A stretch of 64,000 nucleotides of DNA from Planctomycetota bacterium. GTDB taxonomy: Bacteria; Planctomycetota; Planctomycetia; Pirellulales; Pirellulaceae. The position numbers were made by a program, and so were the translations under genes. Shown piece by piece: positions 37,137-45,190 of the stretch (position 1 is the stretch's first letter; every line of letters starts with the position of its first letter). The stretch covers positions 1 to 64,000 of the forward strand of contig JACNKX010000082.1 of the NCBI GenBank assembly GCA_014381825.1. Direction: 5' to 3'. Below the pieces are notes generated by a model that saw nothing but the letters and a program-made list of their open reading frames with translations, made no database searches and was not told the DNA's origin.

Positions 37137-37880
37137 CTATGCAGCACGGCGATACAGCCGAGCGTTCACCAATTTGCCACAATCTTCAAGAGAAGCTGTC
37201 TTGCGTAAGCAATAGGCAATCTGCTGGGCTTTGTCGCGCGGGATGTTCATGGTTTCCGCGAGGTGTCCGGTGTGAAACGGATCAGGCAGGTCAGTTGGGA
37301 TCAATTTCAAGAGATCACGGCGCGTCTGAAAGCGATGAATTTCGTGAAGCTTGATCAGCTTCTGATCATCGACCACATGGTCGTTCATGCGGCGATAACG
37401 CCGCCTCCCGTGCCCTGGATATCGCCACTCTTCAATGTCGACCAGCGGAACTTCAAGCGTCAGGTTGGGATGCGGATAGACTCGAGTGAAATAGACTAGT
37501 TCATCAAAAAGATCGAGTATCGAGCCTCGCTTCGGGCTGAGTCGTCGAGCAACGACGCAACCGCCTTGTGATTTTAGTTTCACCAATCGTTTGCGAACTA
37601 CAATCGGCTTAACGACCAGCACTCGGTGATCGGTCGTCAAATCCGCGACCTTGTCTCGAATCGCCGCTAGAGATCCATGTTGGATCTCGATCAGCTCCCC
37701 GTCACAAACGACATCGATTCGATATCTCCCCAGCTTATGCTCGACTTCTGCGCCGCTGTCGGCGTAGAGTTGTTTGAGCTGTTTGTGAAGCGAGCTTTCC
37801 ATCGACCAAACTGGCAAAAAGAGAAGATACTTCTCTTCGTATCGGTTGCGTAAAGCCTCCGACTTGGGGATGTTGCTCAA
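37137..37880 (-). CDS. PD-(D/E)XK-like nuclease-domain protein
   Basis: A 247-residue protein of no named family that I recognise. Residues 27-110 look like a PD-(D/E)XK fold: Glu in MESSLHKQLK (E28), then RIDVVCDGELIEIQHG with D56 and E65-x-Q67, the Gln-for-Lys variant known in some superfamily members, then a VLVVKPIVVRKRL strand. The C-terminal 100 residues contain a winged-helix-like stretch (LAETMNIPRDKAQQIAYCLRK). It begins with TTG at 37880, with GGGAG about 10 nt upstream; that Shine-Dalgarno is part of a crossed inverted repeat. It is divergent from the MmeI-like gene. Role inferred: DNA processing linked to the restriction locus, or independent housekeeping. Confidence 0.55.
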   Translation of the reverse strand: MSNIPKSEALRNRYEEKYLLFLPVWSMESSLHKQLKQLYADSGAEVEHKLGRYRIDVVCDGELIEIQHGSLAAIRDKVADLTTDHRVLVVKPIVVRKRLVKLKSQGGCVVARRLSPKRGSILDLFDELVYFTRVYPHPNLTLEVPLVDIEEWRYPGHGRRRYRRMNDHVVDDQKLIKLHEIHRFQTRRDLLKLIPTDLPDPFHTGHLAETMNIPRDKAQQIAYCLRKTASLEDCGKLVNARLYRRAA

Positions 37881-37889
37881 AAATGCGGC

Positions 37890-37946
37890 GCTCCCGACAC
37901 TTTACGGCGTTCGGCAATGTCTCTAGTAGCGGCGGGAGCCCGTAAA
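37890..37946 (-). promoter_or_regulatory. possible SD-hiding pseudoknot in the leader of the nuclease-like gene
   Basis: Read on the minus strand the order is TTTACGG, GCTCCCG, 25 nt, CCGTAAA, 4 nt, CGGGAGC. The two 7-bp complementary pairs cross (A B A' B'), the layout of an H-type pseudoknot. The last arm CGGGAGC contains the Shine-Dalgarno of the TTG start at 37880. Chance occurrence is possible. Confidence 0.4.
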
Positions 37947-37955
37947 AACCTAGAA

Positions 37956-37970
37956 TGCCAAGCGTTGGCA
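37956..37970. promoter_or_regulatory. 15-bp palindrome in the divergent promoter region
   Basis: TGCCAA-GCG-TTGGCA, a perfect 6-bp inverted repeat with a 3-nt centre, about 86 bp before the MmeI-like start. Its size and place suit an operator for a dimeric regulator; no regulator gene is adjacent. Confidence 0.4.
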
Positions 37971-38056
37971 CCCACCTCTGGAGGCGGACGGGTACGCTGG
38001 ATTCTGATGCCACTGCAAACATCCTGCGTTACACGGAATAAATAGTAGGAACTCGA

Positions 38057-41000
38057 ATGGCTGGACTCAGAAGAGAGCGTCTTGAGAAGTTCGTGAAATG
38101 GACTTCCGAACATATCGCGGGCGATGAAAAGGGCGAGTCGCAGATCTTTCTGGATCAACTCTTTCAGGGGTTTGGTCATGGCGGCGTGAAAGAAGCCGGT
38201 GCGACACTCGAAATGCGCATCAAAAAGACCGACGCTAAGGGGACCGCCTTCGCCGATCTCGTCTGGAAGCCAGTCGTACTGATCGAGATGAAGAAGCGCG
38301 GCGTTGATCTTTCGAAGCATTATCGCCAAGCGTTTGACTACTGGGTACGTCTCGTTCCTGGCCGCCCCCGCTATGTGGTGCTGTGTAACTTCGACGAGTT
38401 TTGGGTCTACGATTTCGAGACCCAGATGGATTCGCCGGTCGACGTGTTGAAGATCGACGAGTTGCCGAGCCGAGAAGGACCACTCGCGTTCCTCTTTCCG
38501 ACGCCCGAAAAGCCGGTGTTCAAGAACGATCACGAAGCGGTTACACGCGACGCCGCTGATCGGCTTGCCACCTGTTTCAATAAACTAGTCATTCGCGGTG
38601 TCGATCGTGGATTGGCGCAGCGTTTCATCTTGCAGTCACTGGTCGCACTGTTCGCGGAAGATATCGGACTGCTTGAAAAGTACATGTTTACTCGGTTGCT
38701 CGACGAGTGTGACGAGCCACAGAAGAGCTACGACTTGCTTGGCCAACTGTTCACGGAGATGAATACGCCGGGCAAGACGGTTGGTGGGCGGTTGAAGGGC
38801 GTCGACTACTTCAATGGCGGCTTGTTCGCCGAGCCATCGCGAATCGAGCTCTATCCAGACGAGATCGTTCAGTTGCGGAAGGCGGCCGAGGCGAATTGGT
38901 CGAATGTTCGTCCCGAAATCTTCGGAACGTTGTTCGAACACTCAGTCGACCAGGACGAACGGAGTGCTTATGGACAACACTTTACCCACCCAGTCGACAT
39001 CATGAAGATCGTGGGGCCAACGATCGTGCGACCGTGGCGCGAGTTGATCGAAAACGCCACTTCGATCAAGCGGCTGTTGGAATTGCGGAAGCGGCTGACC
39101 GAGTTGACGGTACTCGATCCAGCCTGCGGCAGCGGCAACTTCCTGTACATCGCCTATCGCGAGATGAAGCGACTCGAAGCGCGAATCTTCGAGCGGATCA
39201 ACGAGCTTTCCACGCGCAAAGAAGAGCAGCGGATGATCGGCTTCGTCACCGCCAATCAGTTCTACGGCATTGACATCAACCCGCTCGGCATCGAACTGGC
39301 GAAGGTGACGATGATGATCGCTCGCAAGCTGGCGATTGACGAGTTGAAGATCCCCGAACGGGCCCTGCCGCTGGACAACCTAAACAGCAACTTCATTGCT
39401 GGCGACGCGCTAATTCGCTCCGAACTGATGGGTCTGTCCGAGGACCGACGCAACTGGCGGCGTCCGCTGCCCGACGACGAGGGCAAGCCGGTGCCGATCA
39501 AGTGGCCAAAGGCCGACGTGATCATCGGCAATCCGCCGTTCAACGGTGCGAAGAAGCTGAAACCCGATCTTGGTCCCGATTACGTCAATGCGATTCGTGC
39601 GGCCTATCCCAAAGTCCCTGGCATGGCCGATTACTGCGTCCTGTGGTTCCGCAAGTCGCACGATCATTTGCCCGAGTGTACCGCCACCGATCCGATCGCC
39701 GGTCGCGCGGGTCTCGTCGGCACACAGAACATCCGCAACAACAAGTCCCGCGTCGGCGGCCTCGACCACATCGCGGCCAGCGGCACCATCATCGAAGCCG
39801 TCGACAACCAGCCCTGGTCCGGCGAAGCCAATGTTCATGTGTCGATTCCGAATTGGGTCAAGCACGAGCCGGTTGACGAGAGTCTTACGCAACGCGAGCA
39901 GGCGGTTGTGCGGAAGCAGTTGTTGATTCCTGACAATCGGCGGATGTGGTTCAAGGTCGATCCAGAGCCGGGGAAGAAGAAGATCCGGAAGAAGGGAAGT
40001 GGGCCAGCGTCGAAGGAGTATGAGTTGGCGTTTCGTGACAGCGCTTTCATCAATCCCGCACTTTCAGATTCGACAGACGTCACGGGCGCTCAGGCGCTTG
40101 GTTGCAACACCGATCCGCAGCGTTGCTTCAACGGACAGATGCTTGGTCACGACGGGTTTCTTTTGACGGAAAGGCAGCGGGATGAGTTGATCAGGAAGGA
40201 CGTGTCATCGGCGACGGTCACGTTCCCCTACTTAAACGGACTGGAAGTATTGACTCGCGGTCGTCCTGATCGATACGTACTCGACTTCGAGCAAATGGAT
40301 CAGTTCGAGGCAGCGAGCTTTCCAGCAGCGTTTGAGTGGGTTCGATCGAACGTCCTGCCGGATCGGGAACGCAAGGCGCAAGAAGGAATCGACCGCGACG
40401 GGAAGGTACGACCCCACCACAAGCAGTTTTTAGCAAGATGGTGGCAATTATCGTTCGGGCGGCCTGAGATGCTGTCGGTGATCAAACCACTGCCTCGTTA
40501 TTTGTCATGCGCGTATGTAACGAAACGGCCGATCTTCATGTTCATTTCGTCATCGATACGCCCAAGTAATCTGATCGAAGTCTTCGGCTTCCCGGATGAT
40601 TACAGCTTTGGCATTCTTCAGTCTCACGTCCATTGGCTTTGGTTCGTTACGAAGTGTGGAAAGCTAAAGTCCGACTTTCGCTACAGTGCTGAATCGGTCT
40701 ACGACACCTTCCCGTGGCCTCAATCACCGAGCGTGGAACAGATCGACGCGGTGGCCGAGGCGGGGCGTGAGGTGAGGCGGGTGCGCGGCGAGGCTTTGGA
40801 GAAGATCAAGGGCGGATTGCGAGCGGTGTATCGCACGCTGGAGTTACCCGGCAAGAACCCGCTCAAAGATGCCCACGCCGCGCTCGACAAGGCGGTACTT
40901 GACGCTTATGGTTTTTCACCGAAGAAGGACTTGCTCGCTCAACTGCTCGAACTGAACCTAGATGTCGCGGCTCGAAGCGATGTCGAACAAGCAGTAACAC

Positions 41001-41080
41001 CGCCGGGAATTCCCGAGATATATCCAGATCCATCTGAACTGATTACGGACGACTGCATTCGCCCTGCAAACGACGAGTAG
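38057..41080 (+). CDS. MmeI-like type IIL restriction-modification enzyme
   Basis: A 1007-residue single-chain restriction endonuclease and adenine methyltransferase. The N-terminal nuclease domain has D67 and E77-M-K79 (ADLVW...LIEMKKRG), the same D-x9-ExK spacing as in MmeI. A helical connector follows (about 160-330). The methyltransferase domain has SAM motif I LDPACGSGNFLY near 353 and catalytic motif NPPF near 492. The target-recognition region (about 620-860) is followed by a C-terminal helical part. Such enzymes bind an asymmetric site, methylate one strand and cut about 20 nt away. AGGA stands before the ATG. All key residues appear intact, so the enzyme may be active. The target site cannot be read from sequence by eye. 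Confidence 0.88.
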   Translation: MAGLRRERLEKFVKWTSEHIAGDEKGESQIFLDQLFQGFGHGGVKEAGATLEMRIKKTDAKGTAFADLVWKPVVLIEMKKRGVDLSKHYRQAFDYWVRLVPGRPRYVVLCNFDEFWVYDFETQMDSPVDVLKIDELPSREGPLAFLFPTPEKPVFKNDHEAVTRDAADRLATCFNKLVIRGVDRGLAQRFILQSLVALFAEDIGLLEKYMFTRLLDECDEPQKSYDLLGQLFTEMNTPGKTVGGRLKGVDYFNGGLFAEPSRIELYPDEIVQLRKAAEANWSNVRPEIFGTLFEHSVDQDERSAYGQHFTHPVDIMKIVGPTIVRPWRELIENATSIKRLLELRKRLTELTVLDPACGSGNFLYIAYREMKRLEARIFERINELSTRKEEQRMIGFVTANQFYGIDINPLGIELAKVTMMIARKLAIDELKIPERALPLDNLNSNFIAGDALIRSELMGLSEDRRNWRRPLPDDEGKPVPIKWPKADVIIGNPPFNGAKKLKPDLGPDYVNAIRAAYPKVPGMADYCVLWFRKSHDHLPECTATDPIAGRAGLVGTQNIRNNKSRVGGLDHIAASGTIIEAVDNQPWSGEANVHVSIPNWVKHEPVDESLTQREQAVVRKQLLIPDNRRMWFKVDPEPGKKKIRKKGSGPASKEYELAFRDSAFINPALSDSTDVTGAQALGCNTDPQRCFNGQMLGHDGFLLTERQRDELIRKDVSSATVTFPYLNGLEVLTRGRPDRYVLDFEQMDQFEAASFPAAFEWVRSNVLPDRERKAQEGIDRDGKVRPHHKQFLARWWQLSFGRPEMLSVIKPLPRYLSCAYVTKRPIFMFISSSIRPSNLIEVFGFPDDYSFGILQSHVHWLWFVTKCGKLKSDFRYSAESVYDTFPWPQSPSVEQIDAVAEAGREVRRVRGEALEKIKGGLRAVYRTLELPGKNPLKDAHAALDKAVLDAYGFSPKKDLLAQLLELNLDVAARSDVEQAVTPPGIPEIYPDPSELITDDCIRPANDE

Positions 41081-41085
41081 CTGAA

Positions 41086-41105
41086 TCACGTTGTTAAGAA
41101 CGTGA
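41086..41105 (+). other. hairpin after the restriction-modification gene
   Basis: TCACGTT-GTTAAG-AACGTGA, a 7-bp stem with a 6-nt loop, 5 nt after the stop of the MmeI-like gene and before the DUF3800 start. No T-run; possibly an mRNA end or attenuation structure between the two genes. Confidence 0.4.
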
Positions 41106-41154
41106 AGAAACGGTGTGCCACGTTTGCCTTGCGAGTTTCCAGTTCCATCTAACC

Positions 41155-41985
41155 ATGACCAAGTCTCAACTAGAAACTCCAACTCCCGTCTTTCGGCAGT
41201 ACTTCGTCGATGAAGCAGGCGACGCGACATTGTTCAAGCGTCGAGGCAAAGTCATCGTCGGTAATGATGGATGTTCGAAGTTCTTCGTTCTGGGATTTGC
41301 CGATGTTGCAGACCCTATTTCTGTCGCCGCAGATCTTGACTCGTTGCGACAAGACTTGCTTGCCGATCCCTATTTCAAAGATGTCCCGTCATTCGATATC
41401 TCCAACCGCAAGACTGCAATCACGTTCCACGCAAAAGACGATTTACCGGAAGTTCGGCGTGAAGTGTTTCGCGTGTTACTTAATCACGACATTCGACTCT
41501 ATGCAGTGGTACGCGATAAACGCGTCATCGTCGATAAAGTCCTGAACCGACAGCAAGAACGGCCAACCTACCGCTATCATCCCAATCAGCTTTACGATCG
41601 GTGTGTAAGTCGGCTGTTTCGTGACCATTTGCATAAGGACGATGGATATACAATACAGTTCGCCAAGCGTGGCAGTTCTGACCGCACCGAAGCATTGGAG
41701 AACGCGTTAGAGACAGCGCGGCGAAATCTACGCTCCAAATGGGGAATCACGTCGGCTGCGCCGATCGAGATCAAAGCAGCACACTCAAAAGACGTGACCT
41801 GCCTGCAAGTGATCGACTATTACTTGTGGGCGATTCAAAGGTTGTACGAGCGAAACGAAGACCGATTCTTGTCGCTCGTGTGGCCACAGGCAGGAGTGAT
41901 CTACGATGTCGATGACACTCGCGAAGCAGAATACGGGGTCTACTACAGCCAGAAGAATCCGCTGACGGTCGCTTCGCGCGCATAA
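41155..41985 (+). CDS. DUF3800 protein
   Basis: A 276-residue protein of the DUF3800 family, which has an RNase H-like fold. The N-terminal signature QYFVDEAGDATLF (D19, E20, D23) is the usual acidic strand, and a later acidic Asp lies in the VIDYYLWAIQRLYER helix. The ATG at 41155 is preferred to a GTG at 41113 because it leaves the normal short N-terminus. DUF3800 genes are often found in defence islands and near restriction systems; a nuclease-like role is suspected for the family but not established. It lies 74 bp after the MmeI-like gene on the same strand, so it is probably part of that locus. Confidence 0.8.
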   Translation: MTKSQLETPTPVFRQYFVDEAGDATLFKRRGKVIVGNDGCSKFFVLGFADVADPISVAADLDSLRQDLLADPYFKDVPSFDISNRKTAITFHAKDDLPEVRREVFRVLLNHDIRLYAVVRDKRVIVDKVLNRQQERPTYRYHPNQLYDRCVSRLFRDHLHKDDGYTIQFAKRGSSDRTEALENALETARRNLRSKWGITSAAPIEIKAAHSKDVTCLQVIDYYLWAIQRLYERNEDRFLSLVWPQAGVIYDVDDTREAEYGVYYSQKNPLTVASRA

Positions 41986-42135
41986 AAAAGCCAGCGGATA
42001 TAGGGACCACCCGAAGGTATCCACACGGCATGGAGCCGAATTTCATCCACCAGCGTGTTTAATTGTAGAACTCGAACAAGTCTGATGCAACGTTGAACGA
42101 CGCGACTGAACCGTTTGGCTTCGGGAAGTCACAAT

Positions 42136-42684
42136 TTACTCCGGCTCAATCCCAAAGTCACGAATGGTCAGTAGCGAGCGGAGCGGATAACCGCGTTCGG
42201 CGAAGATCTCGGAGGCTCCAGCGAGCCGGTCGACAATGGAGATAACACCCGTAACTTTCAAACCAGCCGCTTCTGCCTTTTCGATCGCCTTGAGCGAACT
42301 ACCACCTGTCGTCGTTGTATCTTCCACGATCACGACGGAATCACCAGTTTTAACGGGGCCCTCGACATCGCGCCCCGTGCCGTGCTCCTTTGACTCCTTT
42401 CGGACAATGAAACCGTTTACCGGCTTACCCTGTTGCCCCGCAACTGTGATCACGGCGGCGGTGATAGGATCCGCACCGATCGCCATTCCACCGACAGCAT
42501 CGGGTAAGTCATCTCCAAGTAACTCAAGAATCCCTTCGGCAATCAAGTTAGCGCCGCGTGGATGCAGCGTCACTTTGCGGCAATCGAGATAGAACGAAGC
42601 CTTCTTGCCGGATGCCAGTGTGAAATCACCGAACTTGAGCGCAAACTCTTTGATTAGATCAATCAGCGCCAGCTTGTTGTACAC
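42136..42684 (-). CDS. pyrE: orotate phosphoribosyltransferase
   Basis: A 182-residue PyrE, which makes orotidine 5'-phosphate from orotate and PRPP in pyrimidine synthesis. The PRPP loop is VVIVEDTTTTGGSSLKAI (117-134). N-terminal LASGKKASFYLDCRKVTL and the FIVRKESKEHGTG loop are typical. The GTG at 42684 is chosen because GGGAGG stands 5 nt upstream and the product then begins MYNKLALIDLI, as in other PyrE proteins; a TTG at 42699 would overlap that site. Single gene, no other pyr gene nearby. Confidence 0.93.
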   Translation of the reverse strand: MYNKLALIDLIKEFALKFGDFTLASGKKASFYLDCRKVTLHPRGANLIAEGILELLGDDLPDAVGGMAIGADPITAAVITVAGQQGKPVNGFIVRKESKEHGTGRDVEGPVKTGDSVVIVEDTTTTGGSSLKAIEKAEAAGLKVTGVISIVDRLAGASEIFAERGYPLRSLLTIRDFGIEPE

Positions 42685-42689
42685 AGTGG

Positions 42690-42695
42690 CCTCCC
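42690..42695 (-). promoter_or_regulatory. Shine-Dalgarno deciding the pyrE GTG start
   Basis: GGGAGG on the minus strand, 5 nt before the GTG at 42684; it excludes the TTG at 42699. Confidence 0.7.
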
Positions 42696-42836
42696 GCAAA
42701 AATCACTTTGAATTACCATCAACATTATCGAGCCGTTGATACCACGAGGTCGTTGATTATTGAAGGGCCCCGCCGTGAGAATCCTCCAAACAGCCAGCAA
42801 ATGGCCAAGCGTTGACCAGCCAGTCAAGTGAACGAG

Positions 42837-43478
42837 CTAGTGCTTCGGGCCCTTCGGCTTGGGTTTCTCGAAGATCTTTTGAAGCGTCGCCTCGGCGGCA
42901 GAGACGGAGCTTTCCGCTGTAAACGTTGGCGGGGGTGGCAGCTTTCCGGGTGGTTTCTTCGGCGGCAGTTTCTTGCGCATTGCGGCTAGTTTGTCTTCTT
43001 CCTCGGGCTCGGCGGGTTCATCGTCGCTTGACTTGTTCGGATCAAGATGAAACTGACGCAACTCGGGATCGGACAAACGAACGGCGCGTTCTTCCTCATC
43101 CGCTTGGGCGAGCATGTCACTGACAAAGTCATCGACTGGGTCGGACTTTGTGTTGTCGTTGGAACGTTCGATCACGACTTCGAACTCGAGACGACCGACT
43201 CGGAATTGGTCGCCGGATTGGACGAGCCGCTCCGTATCGATCCGGTGGTCGTTTAAGAATGTGCCGGACTCGCTCTCCAGGTCGCGCAATCGGACGTCGC
43301 CGTTACGCACGGTTATCTCGCAGTGATGGGGGCTAATGACGCTGCTCGGACATCGCATGTGACAATCGCTGGCCGTTCCGATGACGAACCGAGACTTTGA
43401 GATCGCAACTTCGAACCCAGCACTCTCGCCACTCTTGCCCTTCAATTTACCTTGCACGACTCTCAGTTTTACATTCAT
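42837..43478 (-). CDS. FHA-domain protein with acidic/proline-rich tail
   Basis: A 213-residue protein. An N-terminal FHA domain (about 1-105) carries FVIGTASDC, SPHHCEI (49-55) and the TFLND turn (N77); the usual Arg of the GR turn is replaced (GTAS). The C-terminal half is disordered and charged: a DDEPAEPEEEDK stretch, then KKLPPKKPPGKLPPPP and a short KPKPKGPKH end. It probably binds phosphothreonine partners through FHA and others through the Pro/Lys-rich tail. It shares the MNVKL opening with the FHA protein at 32754, so the two are likely paralogues. Confidence 0.85.
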   Translation of the reverse strand: MNVKLRVVQGKLKGKSGESAGFEVAISKSRFVIGTASDCHMRCPSSVISPHHCEITVRNGDVRLRDLESESGTFLNDHRIDTERLVQSGDQFRVGRLEFEVVIERSNDNTKSDPVDDFVSDMLAQADEEERAVRLSDPELRQFHLDPNKSSDDEPAEPEEEDKLAAMRKKLPPKKPPGKLPPPPTFTAESSVSAAEATLQKIFEKPKPKGPKH

Positions 43479-43733
43479 CTCTCGACCTCGCTCTCAGACC
43501 GTCGGTCGGAACGCCTCCTCACGTCGTTTAGCAGATTCCACTATCAGGACCAATTCTCGGACTTCGTGCAACGACAATCGCTGATCAAGTTCAACAACGA
43601 GCGCTGGAATCATCATGGACTCGTGACGGCAAAGCGACAAGATGGTGCGACGGTATCTGCCGACACCACGTTGTCGAATGACATCGCCATGCAGGACCGT
43701 TGGGAGAATTATACCGTCGCCATGCGAGCGAAG

Positions 43734-45083
43734 CTACTTCGCAACTGTCTCATAGCCGGGTGCTGCAAAGAAGGATGCGACTTCTTTACCGTCTTCCGCG
43801 TTCCAGATGTGTATACTCCCGTCAAATCCGCCGGATGCGACACGCTTCGTTCCGGCGTGATATGCCACCGACAATGCCCAATCCTGATGGCCGGCGAAAG
43901 CGCGAAGCTGTTTCTGCGTCTTGGCCTCAAATTGACGAACGGTCTTATCAGCAGATGATGCGAACAGAAATTCGCCGCTGAGCGGCAACTTGAACACTTC
44001 GCCACCGAATCCTACGTCTGCCGTCTTCTTTGCGTCGGCGATTTGCCAGCGGTGAATCTTGTTATCCGTGCCAGCAGAAAAGACATCTTTGTTCTCGGGA
44101 TGGAACGCAACTCCCTTGACTGCGTTGCCATGTCCTGAGTAGGTCACCAACAGTTCCCCTGTCTTTGCGTCGAAAATCTTGGCGGTCTTATCTCGACTGC
44201 CCGATGCCAGCTTGGTGCCATCGGCATTCCAGGCGAGCGCCATCACCCAGTCTGAATGACTTGTAATGGACAGCTGCTCCTTACCGCTAGGCATCTCGAA
44301 CACTCGGATGGTTCCGTCGGCAGCACCTACGGCCAGGCGATCACCTTGCAGGCTGAAAGCAACATCTAGCACCTCGTCCGAGGTCGTGCCAAGTACATTC
44401 ACAACTTCGCCGTTTGCCATGTCGAACACTCGCGTCTCGCCCAATCGTCCTGGGGCACCGCAACCGACGGCTAGCAGCTTTCCATCAGGGCTAAGCGACA
44501 GCGCACGCGTCCTTTGGCCTACGTTCTTGATGCGTCGAATCAACTTGCCATCAACGGGATTCCAAACCGTCAATTCGTGATAGCCGCCCGCGATGACCTC
44601 ATTGCCATCGGGGCTGAAAGTGACGGCGGCAACGGGCATCGCATAACGATACGCCGCTGGCGGTTCGGGGTGAGTTGGAGCGGGGACGATCGTGATCAGG
44701 TCGGCGGTCGGGTCTTCGCCATCGAACTTCGCACCTTCTTCGATCCAACGCTTGAAGAGTGCGAGTTGTTCGGCGGGTATTGCGTCCGCTTCCGCCGGCA
44801 TCCGCTCGTCTGCATCATCGGACGCCATCCGGCGAAACGCTTCGCTCAAGTCGAGATCGTTGCCAACAAACCCAGGCGAACCGGAATCGCCTTCCTTCGT
44901 CACTCTTTCGAACGAGTCAACGCGTAAGCCACCTTCCGCCTTTTTCGGCCCGTGACAGGCAAGACATTGGTCGAGCAAGATCGGAGCCAAGTCCTTGCGA
45001 AAACTGACGGGCTCTTCTGCAAGCGAGGTAAGCGCGAAAGAGAAAGCGAGCGCAAGGGAGAGAAGCGAAGTTGTGCGATGCAT
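43734..45083 (-). CDS. PSD1 cytochrome c-WD40 propeller protein (module 3)
   Basis: A 449-residue exported protein. Signal peptide about 1-23 (MHRTTSLLSLALAFSFALTS). A PSD1 cytochrome c domain follows with heme motif CLACH (C40-H44 from this start). From about residue 130 there are six to seven WD40 repeats (e.g. VAAVTFSPDGNEVIAGG, VMALAWNADGTKLASGSRDKT, VKGVAFHPENKDVFSAGTDNK, ALSVAYHAGTKRVASGGFDGS). An ATG at 45101 would add six residues. It is the last gene of a minus-strand series with the DUF1549/DUF1553 and PPC-repeat genes. Role inferred: a redox protein with a docking propeller in the periplasm. Confidence 0.82.
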   Translation of the reverse strand: MHRTTSLLSLALAFSFALTSLAEEPVSFRKDLAPILLDQCLACHGPKKAEGGLRVDSFERVTKEGDSGSPGFVGNDLDLSEAFRRMASDDADERMPAEADAIPAEQLALFKRWIEEGAKFDGEDPTADLITIVPAPTHPEPPAAYRYAMPVAAVTFSPDGNEVIAGGYHELTVWNPVDGKLIRRIKNVGQRTRALSLSPDGKLLAVGCGAPGRLGETRVFDMANGEVVNVLGTTSDEVLDVAFSLQGDRLAVGAADGTIRVFEMPSGKEQLSITSHSDWVMALAWNADGTKLASGSRDKTAKIFDAKTGELLVTYSGHGNAVKGVAFHPENKDVFSAGTDNKIHRWQIADAKKTADVGFGGEVFKLPLSGEFLFASSADKTVRQFEAKTQKQLRAFAGHQDWALSVAYHAGTKRVASGGFDGSIHIWNAEDGKEVASFFAAPGYETVAK

Positions 45084-45108
45084 GATGAATCTCACGTTCA
45101 TTGGAAGC

Positions 45109-45179
45109 TCGTTTAACGGTAAGCCGAAGGCGACGGTGTTGTAGCGAGACGCGGTCGCCTTCGGCTTACCGTTAAACGA
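45109..45179. repeat. perfect 26-bp inverted repeat
   Basis: Arms 45109-45134 and 45154-45179 are exact inverted copies (TCGTTTAACGGTAAGCCGAA and six more bases), separated by 19 nt. It lies in the 107-bp gap between the third-module DUF1549 gene and the cytochrome-WD40 gene. A stem this long and perfect exceeds a normal terminator. It may be a REP/MITE-like element, or an RNA-processing or terminator structure that sets the ratio of the two proteins. Confidence 0.75.
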
Positions 45180-45190
45180 TCAAATTATCT

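Noticed and set aside
37956-37970. Palindrome as a restriction-controller (C-protein) box
   Set aside because: No controller gene with a helix-turn-helix is present nearby and only one palindrome is seen, so only a generic operator is proposed.
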